Below are positions 8,665-17,633 of a DNA stretch of 64,000 nt, piece by piece (positions within the stretch are counted from its first letter, which is position 1; each line of letters opens with the position of its first letter). The notes beneath the pieces are model-generated. The model did no database searches. It saw nothing but the letters and a program-made list of their open reading frames with translations, and was not told the origin of the DNA. Both the position numbers and the translations under genes were made by a program. This DNA comes from Fibrobacter succinogenes (lineage in GTDB: Bacteria; Fibrobacterota; Fibrobacteria; Fibrobacterales; Fibrobacteraceae): the NCBI GenBank assembly GCA_902762795.1, contig CACWPM010000007.1:124001-188000 (forward strand). The letters are read 5' to 3'.

Positions 8665-9323
8665 GGCTCCAAATATAGCAAAGAAGCACGCGAAGAGGAG
8701 CTATGCAGACCACAGAGACTCTCCGAACACTTCGAACTATATACTCCAGAAGCAGCCAAATCATAAGTACATATCGTGCAAGTCGTATCATAAACGTCTT
8801 CCACATAACCATTATCCTCTACACGGATAAGATGGAACAATGTATCGGGAGCCTTTTCGGGAGCAGGGCCCGGAACGACATCAAAGACTATTCCATAGAA
8901 CTCGAAATTTTTGATATCCGTTTCTGTTGCCGGAATATTAAACGTATAATATGCATAGCATATCCAATTCAGGCTAATTAAGGTCTCGCTTTCCGGCACG
9001 ACTCGCAGGGTATCCCCCACGCGCTCAATCTGCACTTCGTCGTTATGGTATTCAATGTCCACATCATTGTCCGGAATAACAATTTGGTAACCGACGTTTT
9101 CCGTATTCGTCAGGTAGGCTTTGTTACCGGCATTGGCTTTGTTCATGCTGCAAGGACTTATATTGGCAATGGCGGTCTTGACAGCCTCTTTTTCGCCAAC
9201 GGCACTATTGGCAACGGAGGCCTTGACAACCTCGTTTTCGCCAACGGCACTATTGGCAACTTCGTCCCCGCAAGCTATAAACATAAGTGACAGCATGGCT
9301 GCGCATGCAACGATTTTTTTCAT
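8661..9323 (-). CDS. Predicted lipoprotein with short internal repeat
   Basis: 220 residues with a lipoprotein signal (MKKIVACAAMLSLMFIAC, lipid Cys at 18). After the Cys it carries a 15-residue unit around VANSAVGE(N/K)E twice, then a beta-rich domain with several Cys residues. A strong AGGAGG precedes the ATG. I do not recognise a family. The last ~25 residues are Ser-rich and run to the purO start codon; they may be a frame extended through the former spacer. It is likely in one transcript with the lipoprotein and regulator upstream. Confidence 0.72.
   Translation of the reverse strand: MKKIVACAAMLSLMFIACGDEVANSAVGENEVVKASVANSAVGEKEAVKTAIANISPCSMNKANAGNKAYLTNTENVGYQIVIPDNDVDIEYHNDEVQIERVGDTLRVVPESETLISLNWICYAYYTFNIPATETDIKNFEFYGIVFDVVPGPAPEKAPDTLFHLIRVEDNGYVEDVYDTTCTICTYDLAASGVYSSKCSESLCGLHSSSSRASLLYLEP
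9169..9258. repeat. 45-bp in-frame tandem repeat (2 copies)
   Basis: Two 45-bp copies, both containing the stretch TCGCCAACGGCACTATTGGC, encode the duplicated VANSAVGE segment of the lipoprotein. Confidence 0.7.
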
Positions 9324-9363
9324 ATCATTATCCTCCTATAAATGAAGTCCTTGAATGTATGCC

Positions 9364-9912
9364 TTATTCCACATCGACAATATCCATGATTTTCGGTGCA
9401 AGAGAGCCAAGACCATTATCGAAGTAGAGTAATGTCGCATGAGTGTAGGCATCATCGTTATCTACGGAAAAATCAATCTTGGATTTGCAAATATACCTTA
9501 GTGCATCCGTATAATCGTATTTCGCCTTTACAACAACCGTGTCTCCAGAAACTTGGACTTTAAGAGAGTCGATTTCGATATCGCATGTGAGCAAAATGTT
9601 TTCGATAGAAAAGGTTGTCCGATCGGTACCGACATACCTGTAAGCTAACGGAGGAATGCTTTCTAAATCGACGACAACCAAAGAGTCATCCATTATGCGT
9701 TCGTTTTCATTGGCATCTGTAATGACGAGGCCCGATGAACTCGAAATAGATATGTTCATCCCGTTCTTCGATTCAAGGACGCTACTGCTTGACGAATTCA
9801 ACGAGTTGTCGATTTCTGCAAAGGTATTGGGGTCGACCGTTCCACCACCGGAACACGCTATCACAAACATCAGAAAAAGTGAACCTGAGACAAGAGCAAA
9901 CTTCTTAAACAT
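9364..9912 (-). CDS. Predicted lipoprotein
   Basis: 182 residues with a lipoprotein signal ending FVIAC (Cys 20), then GGG and a Ser-rich stretch, followed by a beta-rich region with one possible disulfide pair (LLTCDIE ... RYICKSK). AGGAGG lies just upstream of the ATG. It overlaps the last codons of the TIGR02147 regulator by 8 bp, an arrangement typical of regulator-lipoprotein pairs in Fibrobacter (recollection of the family). No further function can be assigned. Confidence 0.75.
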   Translation of the reverse strand: MFKKFALVSGSLFLMFVIACSGGGTVDPNTFAEIDNSLNSSSSSVLESKNGMNISISSSSGLVITDANENERIMDDSLVVVDLESIPPLAYRYVGTDRTTFSIENILLTCDIEIDSLKVQVSGDTVVVKAKYDYTDALRYICKSKIDFSVDNDDAYTHATLLYFDNGLGSLAPKIMDIVDVE

Positions 9913-10738
9913 GTTGCTCCTCCTTTATCTTGTCCGTAAACGGGAAAAACTGGAAATTAATTCGACAAACCCGGTTGGAACCTTTGTATTCGTTAACAAT
10001 GGAAAGGATTTTCTTGCTGCAAGTTTCTAGCTCATCGATAATTCTTCGGTTCGCTTCTTCGGTCACGCCAATCGTAAGCCCACTAAAATAACGTTCGTCC
10101 GGAGAATAGCGTTCTACGGCACGAGCCGCCATGTTCGCCATTTCTTTGTGCATGGTACGAATGGCAATGGACAAAGCCTCTTTAGAACCGATAACATTCT
10201 GTTCTGTTTGCAAATAGACTTTGTCCCCGTCTTTTTTCAGGAATCCGGCCTTGACCAAGAAATTTAAAATGTCGCGCACTTCTTCGGCTGACACGTACTC
10301 CTTGCATTTTTCGGCAAGGTCGCGCGGGTTGGCTCCTGGCATCATCGGAGCAAGTTCCCTGAGCACGGGATACTTCCACGATTCATAATACTGGAATGCT
10401 TCGCTGTCAACGACACGCATGCGGTGTTCCAACGCAATCTTCAGCATTTCAAGGAGAGCTGCTTTCTTGATAGAATCTTTTTTGGCATTGCAGAACGTGA
10501 CCATTTCGCGGAAGTAATCTTTCTCGAAACCGACAAGTCCCAAGGCTTTCGCGACATTTTCGATTTTAGGCTTACCTAACCTGCTTTCTCCCTGGCATAC
10601 AAGCTTCAAAAAGTTCGGGGAAGAAAAACCAGCTTTACAGCAGAACTCGCGCCACGAGAACGCACCCAAGCGCTTGCGTTCATCGTAGTAGTCCTGCAAA
10701 TAGAGGCGATAATCCTTATATTCAAGAATCGAATTCAT
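9905..10738 (-). CDS. TIGR02147 family protein (probable transcriptional regulator)
   Basis: About 277 residues. The start SILEYKDYRLYLQDYYDERK and the following FSWREFCCKAGFSSPNFLKLV helix-turn-helix region match the Fibrobacter-rich TIGR02147/DUF4423 family. The family is thought to regulate transcription; its ligand is unknown. I chose the ATG at 10738. A TTG at 10747 is closer to a GGGGAAAAGG ribosome site and is a fair alternative. It heads an apparent operon with two lipoproteins and purO on the same strand. Confidence 0.85.
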   Translation of the reverse strand: MNSILEYKDYRLYLQDYYDERKRLGAFSWREFCCKAGFSSPNFLKLVCQGESRLGKPKIENVAKALGLVGFEKDYFREMVTFCNAKKDSIKKAALLEMLKIALEHRMRVVDSEAFQYYESWKYPVLRELAPMMPGANPRDLAEKCKEYVSAEEVRDILNFLVKAGFLKKDGDKVYLQTEQNVIGSKEALSIAIRTMHKEMANMAARAVERYSPDERYFSGLTIGVTEEANRRIIDELETCSKKILSIVNEYKGSNRVCRINFQFFPFTDKIKEEQHV

Positions 10739-10873
10739 GTATATCAATATACCTTTTCCCCTTTTTTAAGTCAATATAATTCTATACAAAAACAATGATT
10801 TTTAATCAAATTCAAGCATTTTATTACAACTTTTAAAATCTAGAATAAAAATACTATACATCCTGTATAGTAG

Positions 10874-10900
10874 TAAAAAAGCCGCTATAAAAGCGGCTGA
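10874..10900 (-). terminator. Rho-independent terminator
   Basis: AGCCGCT (10880-10886) pairs with AGCGGCT (10892-10898), with a T run on the minus strand. It lies 20 bp downstream of the gene ending at 10922. Confidence 0.7.
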
Positions 10901-10921
10901 AATTTGATGGATTATCTAGAT

Positions 10922-11296
10922 CTACCTTTTTGGATTGTAATTGTTCATCAGGACCATCGCGAGGGCAACACAGAACATCACCACGCTACCGACAACGACT
11001 TGCTGTTTGTGGTCGTATTCGCGCTTGATGTAAGTCGGATTTTCTTCGTTGAGTTCCTGGAGCGTCGGACCTTTGGCAAGAGTTGCCGAATCCACGCCGA
11101 AAACCCGTTCCTTCTGTTCATCGGTCATGTTCAACGTGCTGACGTAGGAACTGTCCGAGCGGTCCATTTTCGCAGAGGCTGAGGTCGGAAAAACAAGAAA
11201 GAGCGCGAACAAAACCACGAGCAACAAGCTGCCGTGGATTGCCACGCCCCTACGGGGCGCGCAATGACGATTTCTCGATTTCGCCGCATTCTTCAT
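10922..11296 (-). CDS. Small membrane protein with repeat-derived N-terminus
   Basis: 124 residues: a hydrophobic segment at ~24-42 resembling a signal peptide with an ASA cleavage site, a charged middle with a conserved-looking TLNMTDEQKERVFG, and a C-terminal membrane segment (VVVGSVVMFCVALAMVLM). Residues ~8-22 (RNRHCAPRRGVAIHG) are encoded by a palindromic GTCATTGCGCGCC...GTGGCAATC repeat, so the present start has been rebuilt from a repeat or the real start is different. Family not recognised. Confidence 0.6.
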   Translation of the reverse strand: MKNAAKSRNRHCAPRRGVAIHGSLLLVVLFALFLVFPTSASAKMDRSDSSYVSTLNMTDEQKERVFGVDSATLAKGPTLQELNEENPTYIKREYDHKQQVVVGSVVMFCVALAMVLMNNYNPKR

Positions 11297-11403
11297 TGTT
11301 CAGTCCTAGATCCTTCGACGGAGTTTACCCTGAGCTTGTCGAAAGGGCTCAGGATGACACCTTTTATCTTTCGTCTGTAGGGCGTAGCCCGTTCTCTCGT
11401 CTA
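11225..11403. repeat. Cluster of three hairpin repeats
   Basis: From left to right: a palindrome of the TTGCCACGCCCC-TACG-GGGCGCGCAA type (family C, about 11229-11266); a CCTTCGACGGAG...CAGGATGAC unit (family B, about 11309-11357); and a TCTTTCGTCTG-TAGGGCGTAGCCC-GTTCTCTCGTCTA unit (family A arm, 11364-11402) with stem GGGC/GCCC. They sit between the small membrane protein and gatB. Confidence 0.6.
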
Positions 11404-12855
11404 CCCCTTAGCGAGCTCGTCGAGAATCTGGTTCACGAGGCCCGGGTTAGCCTTACCGCCGGATTTGCGCATCGTCATACCCACAAGGAAGCCCTTGAGC
11501 GCCACCTTGCCGGCCTTGAATTCGGCGAACTGAGCAGCGTTGGCTTTACATACTTCCTCAACAACCTTTTTAATTTCAGACGTATCGGTCACCTGCACGA
11601 GGCCCTTTTCCTTCACGATCGTTTCCGGATCCTTGCCTGTTTCGAACATCTCGGCGAAGACGGTTTTTGCGATCTTGCCGTTGATGGTGTTGTCTGCAAT
11701 GAGGTTCACGAGAGCGCAAAGCTGTTCCGGCTTGATCTTGAGAGCGGAAAGACCTCCTTCGAGATCCTTCATCTTGGCGAGGAGTTCCGTGATGACCCAG
11801 TTGGCGAGCACCTTGCCGTTCTTGCAGTTCTTGGCGGCGGTGTCGTACCATTCGCTCACGTCGCGGTCTTCGGTAAGCACCTGGGCGTCATATTCAGAAA
11901 CGCCGAAGTCCTTCATGAAGCGTTCGCGGCGGGCATCCGGCAGTTCCGGAAGCGTGCGACGGATTTCATCGACAAATGCCGGATCGGTCACGAGGCGGAC
12001 CATGTCCGGTTCCGGGAAGTACTTGTAGTCGTGAGCGTCTTCCTTGGAGCGGATCACAATCGTCTTGTCGGCGTTGGGATCATAACGCTTGGTGCACTGT
12101 TCAACTTCCTTGCCTGCATCGAGCGTCGATGCCTGGAGGTTCATCTCGCAGTAGAGAGCCTTTTCGAGGTTCGTGAAGCTGTTCAAGTTCTTGATTTCAG
12201 CGCGGATGCCGAACGGAGCGTCTTCGGAAGCGCGGAGAGAAATGTTTCCGTCGCAGCGCATGTTGCCGTTTTCCATGTTGGCGTTGGAAACACGCGTGTA
12301 TTCGAGCGTCTGCTTGATTTTCTTCAATACGAGCACAGCTTCTTCCGGGCTACGGATGTCCGGTTCAGTTACGATCTCGCAAAGCGGCGTGCCGCAGCGG
12401 TTAGCGTCAAAATGGCTCTGGGACGGGCTCATGTCGTGGATGAGCTTACCGGCGTCTTCTTCCATGTGGATACGGGTAATGCCCACGCGCTTCTTGGTGC
12501 CGTCGGCCTTCACAATTTCGAGCCAGCCGTTCTTGCAAATCGGATGGTCATACACCGGAAGTCCACCCGTCTGCGTAATCTGGTAACCCTTAGGAAGGTC
12601 CGGGTAGAAGTAGTTCTTACGAGTCCACATGGCGTTCAAATCAATTTCGCAGTTGAGAGCGAGACCCAGGCGAATGGCGTATTCCACAGCCTTCTTGTTC
12701 GGCACCGGCATGGCACCCGGCATACCGAGGCAAACGGGGCAAACGTGCTTGTTCGGGCTTGTGTTCACTTCAATCTCGCAGCCACAGAACATTTTTGTCT
12801 TAGTGGCAAGCTGGCAATGGATTTCGAGACCAATAACAGGACAGTAATTAGACAT
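11401..12855 (-). CDS. gatB: Asp-tRNA(Asn)/Glu-tRNA(Gln) amidotransferase subunit B
   Basis: The tRNA-binding and kinase subunit of the GatCAB transamidosome, which converts Glu-tRNA(Gln) and/or Asp-tRNA(Asn) to the correct amidated form. The GatB start CPVIGLEIHCQL, the CPVCLGMPGAMPVPN block and the RKNYFYPDLPKGYQIT motif are clear; the YqeY-like C-terminal domain ends with GKANPGLVNQILDEL. It has about 484 residues, the normal length. I use the ATG at 12855, with GGAG 7 bases upstream, rather than the in-frame TTG at 12867. gatA and gatC are not adjacent. Confidence 0.96.
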   Translation of the reverse strand: MSNYCPVIGLEIHCQLATKTKMFCGCEIEVNTSPNKHVCPVCLGMPGAMPVPNKKAVEYAIRLGLALNCEIDLNAMWTRKNYFYPDLPKGYQITQTGGLPVYDHPICKNGWLEIVKADGTKKRVGITRIHMEEDAGKLIHDMSPSQSHFDANRCGTPLCEIVTEPDIRSPEEAVLVLKKIKQTLEYTRVSNANMENGNMRCDGNISLRASEDAPFGIRAEIKNLNSFTNLEKALYCEMNLQASTLDAGKEVEQCTKRYDPNADKTIVIRSKEDAHDYKYFPEPDMVRLVTDPAFVDEIRRTLPELPDARRERFMKDFGVSEYDAQVLTEDRDVSEWYDTAAKNCKNGKVLANWVITELLAKMKDLEGGLSALKIKPEQLCALVNLIADNTINGKIAKTVFAEMFETGKDPETIVKEKGLVQVTDTSEIKKVVEEVCKANAAQFAEFKAGKVALKGFLVGMTMRKSGGKANPGLVNQILDELAKG

Positions 12856-12898
12856 GTTAAACTCCAATAAATTTTACGCGGAAAAGATAGCATTTTAA

Positions 12899-12928
12899 AA
12901 CTTAGAACTTAGAACTTAGAACTTAGAA
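12899..12928. repeat. Heptamer tandem repeat (AACTTAG x4)
   Basis: Four perfect 7-bp units plus two bases, just upstream of gatB. A slippage-prone simple repeat; no function visible. Confidence 0.8.
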
Positions 12929-12965
12929 ATGCAAATAAATCGTGGTTAGGAGTTTAATGTTCTTA

Positions 12966-13112
12966 TTACTGACGGCAATTTTCTAGAGTCTTGGCACGAT
13001 TCTTGTCGTATTCCCTCAATATTTCCGGGCAACGTCTGTTGCGATCAGAACATCTTCTACACTTGATCCTTTTTACGGCTTTATTGAATTTGGCAAAGAC
13101 AACGCAATCCAT
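12966..13112 (-). CDS. Possible small Cys-rich protein (48 aa)
   Basis: A short minus-strand frame in the 450-bp gap between gatB and the patatin gene. It starts MDCVVFAKFNKAVKRIK and carries CRRCSDRNRRC, then ends LENCRQ. Strongly basic, with five Cys residues. The ribosome site is weak. It could be a small zinc-binding protein, the tail of a decayed gene, or chance. The rest of the gap (13113-13315) has AT-rich upstream sequence for the patatin gene and nothing else I can name. Confidence 0.3.
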   Translation of the reverse strand: MDCVVFAKFNKAVKRIKCRRCSDRNRRCPEILREYDKNRAKTLENCRQ

Positions 13113-13315
13113 TCTTTACGCACAACGTCATCGGAGCAGCCGATGATTCGCAGGGCTAATATGGTCCCTTGCAAAACAACTTGTAGTCGACGATTTCGCG
13201 AAACCGATTGTTAAAAAAAAAGTACACTTATTCAAAAGGCGAAAATATTTTTTGTCAAAAAAAAACATATATTACAAAATAATCACAAAAATGTTTTTCA
13301 ACAGAAGGAGAAAAC

Positions 13316-14188
13316 ATGGCCGAATCAATCAGAAAACAATTATGCATCAGTGTTGAAGGTGGTGGAATGCTGGGGATTGGCCCGCTTGCATTCATGTGTA
13401 GATTAGAAGAAGAGTTCGGCAAAAAATTATGCGACCTAACGCATGCTTTTACAGGTACATCTACTGGTGCCATCATTGCGGCTTGTCTAGCAGAAGGAAT
13501 GTCTGCACACGATATTTTTAATCTTTACAAGAGTAATTTAAAAAAAATCTTTACGTTCAACAAATATTATGCTTTCCCCAAACAACCGAAATACGACAAT
13601 ACCAATCTTAAAAAACTCCTCAAGGAAAAACTCAAGGGAAAGGTTTCTGACTGGGAAAAGCCTATCTATATTACCACGACTTTCATGAACGGAAAATCTG
13701 TCGAGAAAGTTTGGGATAAAGGTGATACGACTACGGATAAATGGTTTGCGGTTCTTACCAGTACTGCAGCGCCGACCTATTTTGATGTCATCCTGGACGG
13801 AGATAAATCTTTTTGCGATGGCGGTTTGTGGGCGAACAATCCGGCAAATGTCGTCATTGCGGGTGAATTCAAAAAAGGGAACAGGAACCTCAAACTTCTC
13901 CATTTCAACACATCGATGGACACACCCAATACCGAATCCGGGAACCATACGATGATTGGGTGGGCAGAATACCTCCTCTCCGACTGGATTGCGAGATCTT
14001 CCAAATCTCCTATATTCGTAGCCCAAGCCACTTTGGGAGAAGATTGCGTATTTAACGCATCTCCGGTATGTTCGAAAAAAATAAAGATGGACGATATATC
14101 GGACAGGACCGTAAACGAAGTGATTGAAATATGGGAAAAATATTACGAATCCGTCAGGAACAACATAAAAGCATTCATGGAACGTTAA
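13316..14188 (+). CDS. Patatin-like phospholipase
   Basis: 290 residues. Hydrolyses acyl esters of lipids by a Ser-Asp dyad. The oxyanion motif is GGGMLG (residues ~16-21), the nucleophile is in GTSTG (~47-51), and the aspartate is in DGGLWANNP (~163). There is no signal peptide, so it is probably cytosolic. The sequence after the dyad resembles the CapV-like group seen as an effector in anti-phage systems, but no nucleotide cyclase gene is next to it, so housekeeping lipid turnover is equally possible. GAAGGAG precedes the ATG. Base composition is more AT-rich than neighbouring genes. Confidence 0.85.
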   Translation: MAESIRKQLCISVEGGGMLGIGPLAFMCRLEEEFGKKLCDLTHAFTGTSTGAIIAACLAEGMSAHDIFNLYKSNLKKIFTFNKYYAFPKQPKYDNTNLKKLLKEKLKGKVSDWEKPIYITTTFMNGKSVEKVWDKGDTTTDKWFAVLTSTAAPTYFDVILDGDKSFCDGGLWANNPANVVIAGEFKKGNRNLKLLHFNTSMDTPNTESGNHTMIGWAEYLLSDWIARSSKSPIFVAQATLGEDCVFNASPVCSKKIKMDDISDRTVNEVIEIWEKYYESVRNNIKAFMER

Positions 14189-14278
14189 TTTTTTCACCAA
14201 GAAACGCTCTTGGAAGTTTACCTCTCCAAGGGGCTAAAAATAAGAATACTTCCTTCTCTGTTGACTAACAAACTAAAA

Positions 14279-14315
14279 AAAAGAAACGGGCCTTTTGAAA
14301 AGGCTCGTTTCTTGT
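14279..14315. terminator. Bidirectional terminator between patatin gene and hemL
   Basis: AAGAAACGGGCC (14281-14292) pairs with GGCTCGTTTCTT (14302-14313), with A and T tracts on either side. It serves the converging genes. Confidence 0.8.
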
Positions 14316-14331
14316 ATAATTTCACCATTTT

Positions 14332-15618
14332 TTACAGTTTTTTGAATACGCGTCTTGCTGCATCGACAGTGCGGTCGATTTCGTCTTCGCTGTGGACGGC
14401 GCTCACGAAAATCGCCTCGAACTGGCTTGGCGCAAAGTAGAATCCTTCGTCGAGCATTCCGAGGAAATAGCGGCGGAACAATTCCAAGTCGGATTTTTGC
14501 ACATCGGCAAAGCATGTAACCGGACCTTCCGTAAAGAAGATGCAGCCCATGGAACCCACCTGGTTTGTCGCAAGCGGAATCCCTGCTTCGGTTGCGGCCT
14601 CCTTGAGCCCAGCAATCAAGCGTTTCGTCATCGCTTCGGCATGCACGTAATGCTCGGGATGCGTTGAAAGTTCGCGCATCGTTGCTAGACCCGCCGCCAT
14701 TGCGACCGGATTGCCCGAAAGCGTTCCCGCCTGGTAAATCCCGCCGAGCGGAGCAATTTGCTGCATCACGTCCAAACGACCGCCGTATGCACCCACCGGC
14801 ATACCGCCGCCGATAATCTTGCCAAAAGTCGTGAGATCCGGCTTAATGCCATACAAGCCTTGAGCACAATGAATCCCGACACGGAAACCGGTCATGACTT
14901 CATCGACAATAAGCAAAGCGCCGTGCTTTTTCGTTTCTTCAGAAAGAGTCTGCAAGAACACTGGCTTTGCAGGCACAACGCCCATGTTGCCCGCCACAGG
15001 TTCCACAATCACGCCCGCGATTTCGTCACCAATCTTATCAAAGAGTTCCTTAACGCCCGCCACATCGTTATACTGAAGCGTAAGCGTGTATTTCGCAAGA
15101 TCGGCCGGAACGCCCTTGCTGCTCGGCTTGCCCGTCGTGAGCATTCCCGAGCCCGCCTTGATGAGCAAGCTATCGCTATGGCCATGGTAGCAACCTTCGA
15201 ACTTCACAATCTTATCGCGCCCCGTGAAACCACGAGCCGCACGAATAGCACTCATCGTAGCTTCGGTGCCGCTGTTCACCATGCGAATCATCTCGACGCT
15301 CGGCACAAGGCTCATCACGAGCTTTGCAAGTTCCGATTCAAGACCGCACGGAGCGCCAAAACTAAGGCCGTTCTTTGCCGTCTCGGCAACCGCATTGATG
15401 ACCGCGTCATGCGCATGGCCCAAGAGCATCGGTCCCCAACTGCCCACGTAATCGACATAATCGTTACCATCCACATCATAAATGTGGCTGCCCTTGGCAC
15501 GCTTGATAAACGGAGGCGTCGCCCCCACGTTGCTAAACGCACGAACAGGGCTGTTCACGCCGCCCGGCATGAGCGTCTTCGCTTCCGCAAAAAATTTTTC
15601 ACTTAAAGAATGGTTCAT
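14332..15618 (-). CDS. hemL: Glutamate-1-semialdehyde 2,1-aminomutase
   Basis: A PLP enzyme that converts glutamate-1-semialdehyde to 5-aminolevulinate, the second step of the C5 tetrapyrrole route begun by HemA (22664-23938). The [12 protein letters not shown] start, the [12 protein letters not shown] aspartate block and the [18 protein letters not shown] lysine motif are all present. 428 residues, normal length. It is the last gene of the minus-strand tetrapyrrole run, ending at a strong terminator. Confidence 0.97.
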   Translation of the reverse strand: MNHSLSEKFFAEAKTLMPGGVNSPVRAFSNVGATPPFIKRAKGSHIYDVDGNDYVDYVGSWGPMLLGHAHDAVINAVAETAKNGLSFGAPCGLESELAKLVMSLVPSVEMIRMVNSGTEATMSAIRAARGFTGRDKIVKFEGCYHGHSDSLLIKAGSGMLTTGKPSSKGVPADLAKYTLTLQYNDVAGVKELFDKIGDEIAGVIVEPVAGNMGVVPAKPVFLQTLSEETKKHGALLIVDEVMTGFRVGIHCAQGLYGIKPDLTTFGKIIGGGMPVGAYGGRLDVMQQIAPLGGIYQAGTLSGNPVAMAAGLATMRELSTHPEHYVHAEAMTKRLIAGLKEAATEAGIPLATNQVGSMGCIFFTEGPVTCFADVQKSDLELFRRYFLGMLDEGFYFAPSQFEAIFVSAVHSEDEIDRTVDAARRVFKKL

Positions 15619-15627
15619 ATAAATTAC

Positions 15628-16440
15628 CTAACCTTCCTTTACGATATGCACCACACGCTGCGGGAACGGGATAGAAATACCGACTTCGTCAAAACGTTCC
15701 TTGACCAGCTTCATGTACTTGCAACGCATATCCCAGTAATCGCACGTTTTCACCCAAGCCCTCATGTTCACGGCAACAGCACTATCATCCAGCGACGAAA
15801 CAAAGAACGACGGAGCCGGATCCTTCAAAATTTTCGAATCGTTTTCTGCAAGTTGTTTCATTTCGGCCATGGCTTTTTCCGCCGAATCCGCATAATCGAT
15901 GCCGAACGACAAATCCAAACGACGCTTGGGATTACGGCTATAATTTATAATGGGAGCCCCCCAAAGCATACTGTTCGGAGCAAAAATGTAAAGACCGTCA
16001 AGCGAAATGAGAATTGTATTGAAAAGCCCCACGCCCACAATTTTGCCCTTCAGGGAACCGCATTCAATATAATCCGATGCGCGGAACGGCTTGAGGAACA
16101 GCAACAAAATTCCCGAAGCGATATTCCCCAGCGTATCCTTCAACGCAAGGCCAATCGCAAGAGAGGCGGCACCGATTACAGTCACAATCCCGGCCGTGTT
16201 CACGCCGAGAATATGCAAGATCATGAGCAAGCCGCAAATATAGACCGCATACGAAAACAACGAATAAAGTAGCGGCTTTACCGATTCATCAGCGCCTTTC
16301 TTAATGGCGAAACTAAGAACAAACCTAATAATCGCCAATATAAGAACGATTGCGATAAGGACGATCGCTATTTCAATAGCATGCTGCAACAAGACATTCT
16401 TTATCCCAATGTTCTTTAAAAACAAGTCAAATTCCTTCAT
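15628..16440 (-). CDS. Small-conductance mechanosensitive channel (MscS family)
   Basis: 270 residues. Three N-terminal hydrophobic helices (about residues 17-40, 58-80 and 85-118) end in the pore-lining GAASLAIGLALKDTLGNIASG, followed by the MscS beta domain (APNSMLWGAPIINYSRNPKRR) and an alpha/beta C-terminal domain. It releases osmolytes upon hypo-osmotic shock (family knowledge). It lies between hemB and hemL with short gaps, so it shares their direction and perhaps transcript without an evident functional link. Confidence 0.93.
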   Translation of the reverse strand: MKEFDLFLKNIGIKNVLLQHAIEIAIVLIAIVLILAIIRFVLSFAIKKGADESVKPLLYSLFSYAVYICGLLMILHILGVNTAGIVTVIGAASLAIGLALKDTLGNIASGILLLFLKPFRASDYIECGSLKGKIVGVGLFNTILISLDGLYIFAPNSMLWGAPIINYSRNPKRRLDLSFGIDYADSAEKAMAEMKQLAENDSKILKDPAPSFFVSSLDDSAVAVNMRAWVKTCDYWDMRCKYMKLVKERFDEVGISIPFPQRVVHIVKEG

Positions 16441-16467
16441 AACTTATCATGCCCGCAGGCATCTCCC

Positions 16468-17433
16468 TTACAGAATTTTATTTTCCAAAACTTCCTTCGC
16501 ATGGTACGTGATGATGATATCTGCACCGGCGCGCTTGAACGCAATCAAGTTCTCGCGGATAATCGCGTTCTCATCAATCCAACCCATCTTTGCCGCAGCC
16601 TTCACCATCGAATATTCGCCACTTACGTTGTACACAGCGACAGGTACATTGCTGATTTCAGCCGTCTCGCGCAACACATCGAGGAACGCAAGGCCAGGCT
16701 TCACCATCACAATATCGGCACCTTCTTCCAAATCGAGTTCCACTTCATGGAGAGCTTCGCGACCATTGCGCACATCCATCTGATAAGATTTGCGGTTGCC
16801 AAAATGCGGGGCAGAATCCGCTGCATCGCGGAACGGACCGTAAAAAGCACTCGCAAACTTCGCGCTGTAAGCCATAATCGGAGTATTCGAAAATCCGTTT
16901 GCGTCCAGCATTTCGCGGATTGCCGCCACACGACCATCCATCATATCACTCGGCGCCACCATATCGGCCCCCGCCTCAACATGCGATAGAGCGGTCTTTG
17001 CCAAAAGTTCAAGCGTCGGATCGTTATCCACATCGCCATCCTTCACGATGCCGCAATGGCCGTGGCTCATGTACTCGCAAAGGCACACATCCGTAATCAC
17101 GTACAAACTCGGGAACTTCGCCTTGATCGCACGCACAGCTCGCTGCACAATGCCATCTTTATCATAAGCCGAAGTCGCCATCTCGTCCTTGTGATCCGGG
17201 ATACCGAACAACAAAATGGACTTGATGCCAAGCGCCACGCAGCTTTCAAGTTCCTTCAAAATTTCATCAACCGAAAAACGGAACTGGTTCGGCATGGACG
17301 GAATTTCATCTTTGACACCCGAACCTTCTACCACGAACATCGGGTAAACGAGGGCATCGGGATTCACGGCAGTTTCCGCAACCATGTTGCGGATAACTTC
17401 ATTTTTACGTAAACGACGAGGACGAATAATCAT
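16468..17433 (-). CDS. hemB: Porphobilinogen synthase (delta-aminolevulinic acid dehydratase)
   Basis: Condenses two 5-aminolevulinates to porphobilinogen. The start [18 protein letters not shown], the metal-site region [14 protein letters not shown], the first lysine in [18 protein letters not shown] and the Schiff-base lysine in MVKPGL are present. 321 residues, normal length. Cys residues in the metal site suggest zinc dependence. Part of the minus-strand tetrapyrrole run. Confidence 0.97.
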   Translation of the reverse strand: MIIRPRRLRKNEVIRNMVAETAVNPDALVYPMFVVEGSGVKDEIPSMPNQFRFSVDEILKELESCVALGIKSILLFGIPDHKDEMATSAYDKDGIVQRAVRAIKAKFPSLYVITDVCLCEYMSHGHCGIVKDGDVDNDPTLELLAKTALSHVEAGADMVAPSDMMDGRVAAIREMLDANGFSNTPIMAYSAKFASAFYGPFRDAADSAPHFGNRKSYQMDVRNGREALHEVELDLEEGADIVMVKPGLAFLDVLRETAEISNVPVAVYNVSGEYSMVKAAAKMGWIDENAIIRENLIAFKRAGADIIITYHAKEVLENKIL

Positions 17434-17530
17434 AACTAGGTATTAGGTTTTAGAAAATTAAACAGTGGTTAGCGATTTGTAATGTCATTCCTGCCACTGA
17501 GCAGGAATCTCCTTTTGCAATTATAGAAAA

Positions 17531-17556
17531 TAAAAGGGGGGAAAAGTCCCCCTCGT
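17531..17556 (-). terminator. Rho-independent terminator after the chelatase-SirC gene
   Basis: AGGGGG and CCCCCT arms around GAAAAG (17535-17553), with T-rich sequence on the minus strand. It implies hemB has its own promoter. Confidence 0.65.
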
Positions 17557-17633
17557 TTCAGCCCCTTCGGGTCTTACACTACCCTCTTTAGCGGGGCCTT
17601 CAGTCGCCAGCCCCGCAACGCCCCCGTCTCAAT

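Noticed and set aside
11239-12870. 543-codon plus-strand frame opposite gatB
   Set aside because: Shadow of gatB; His/Phe/Val/Leu-rich nonsense typical of the reverse of a GC-biased gene.
13316-14188. CBASS-type defence island around the patatin gene
   Set aside because: No nucleotide cyclase, ubiquitin-like or other defence gene lies beside it; neighbours are gatB and hemL.
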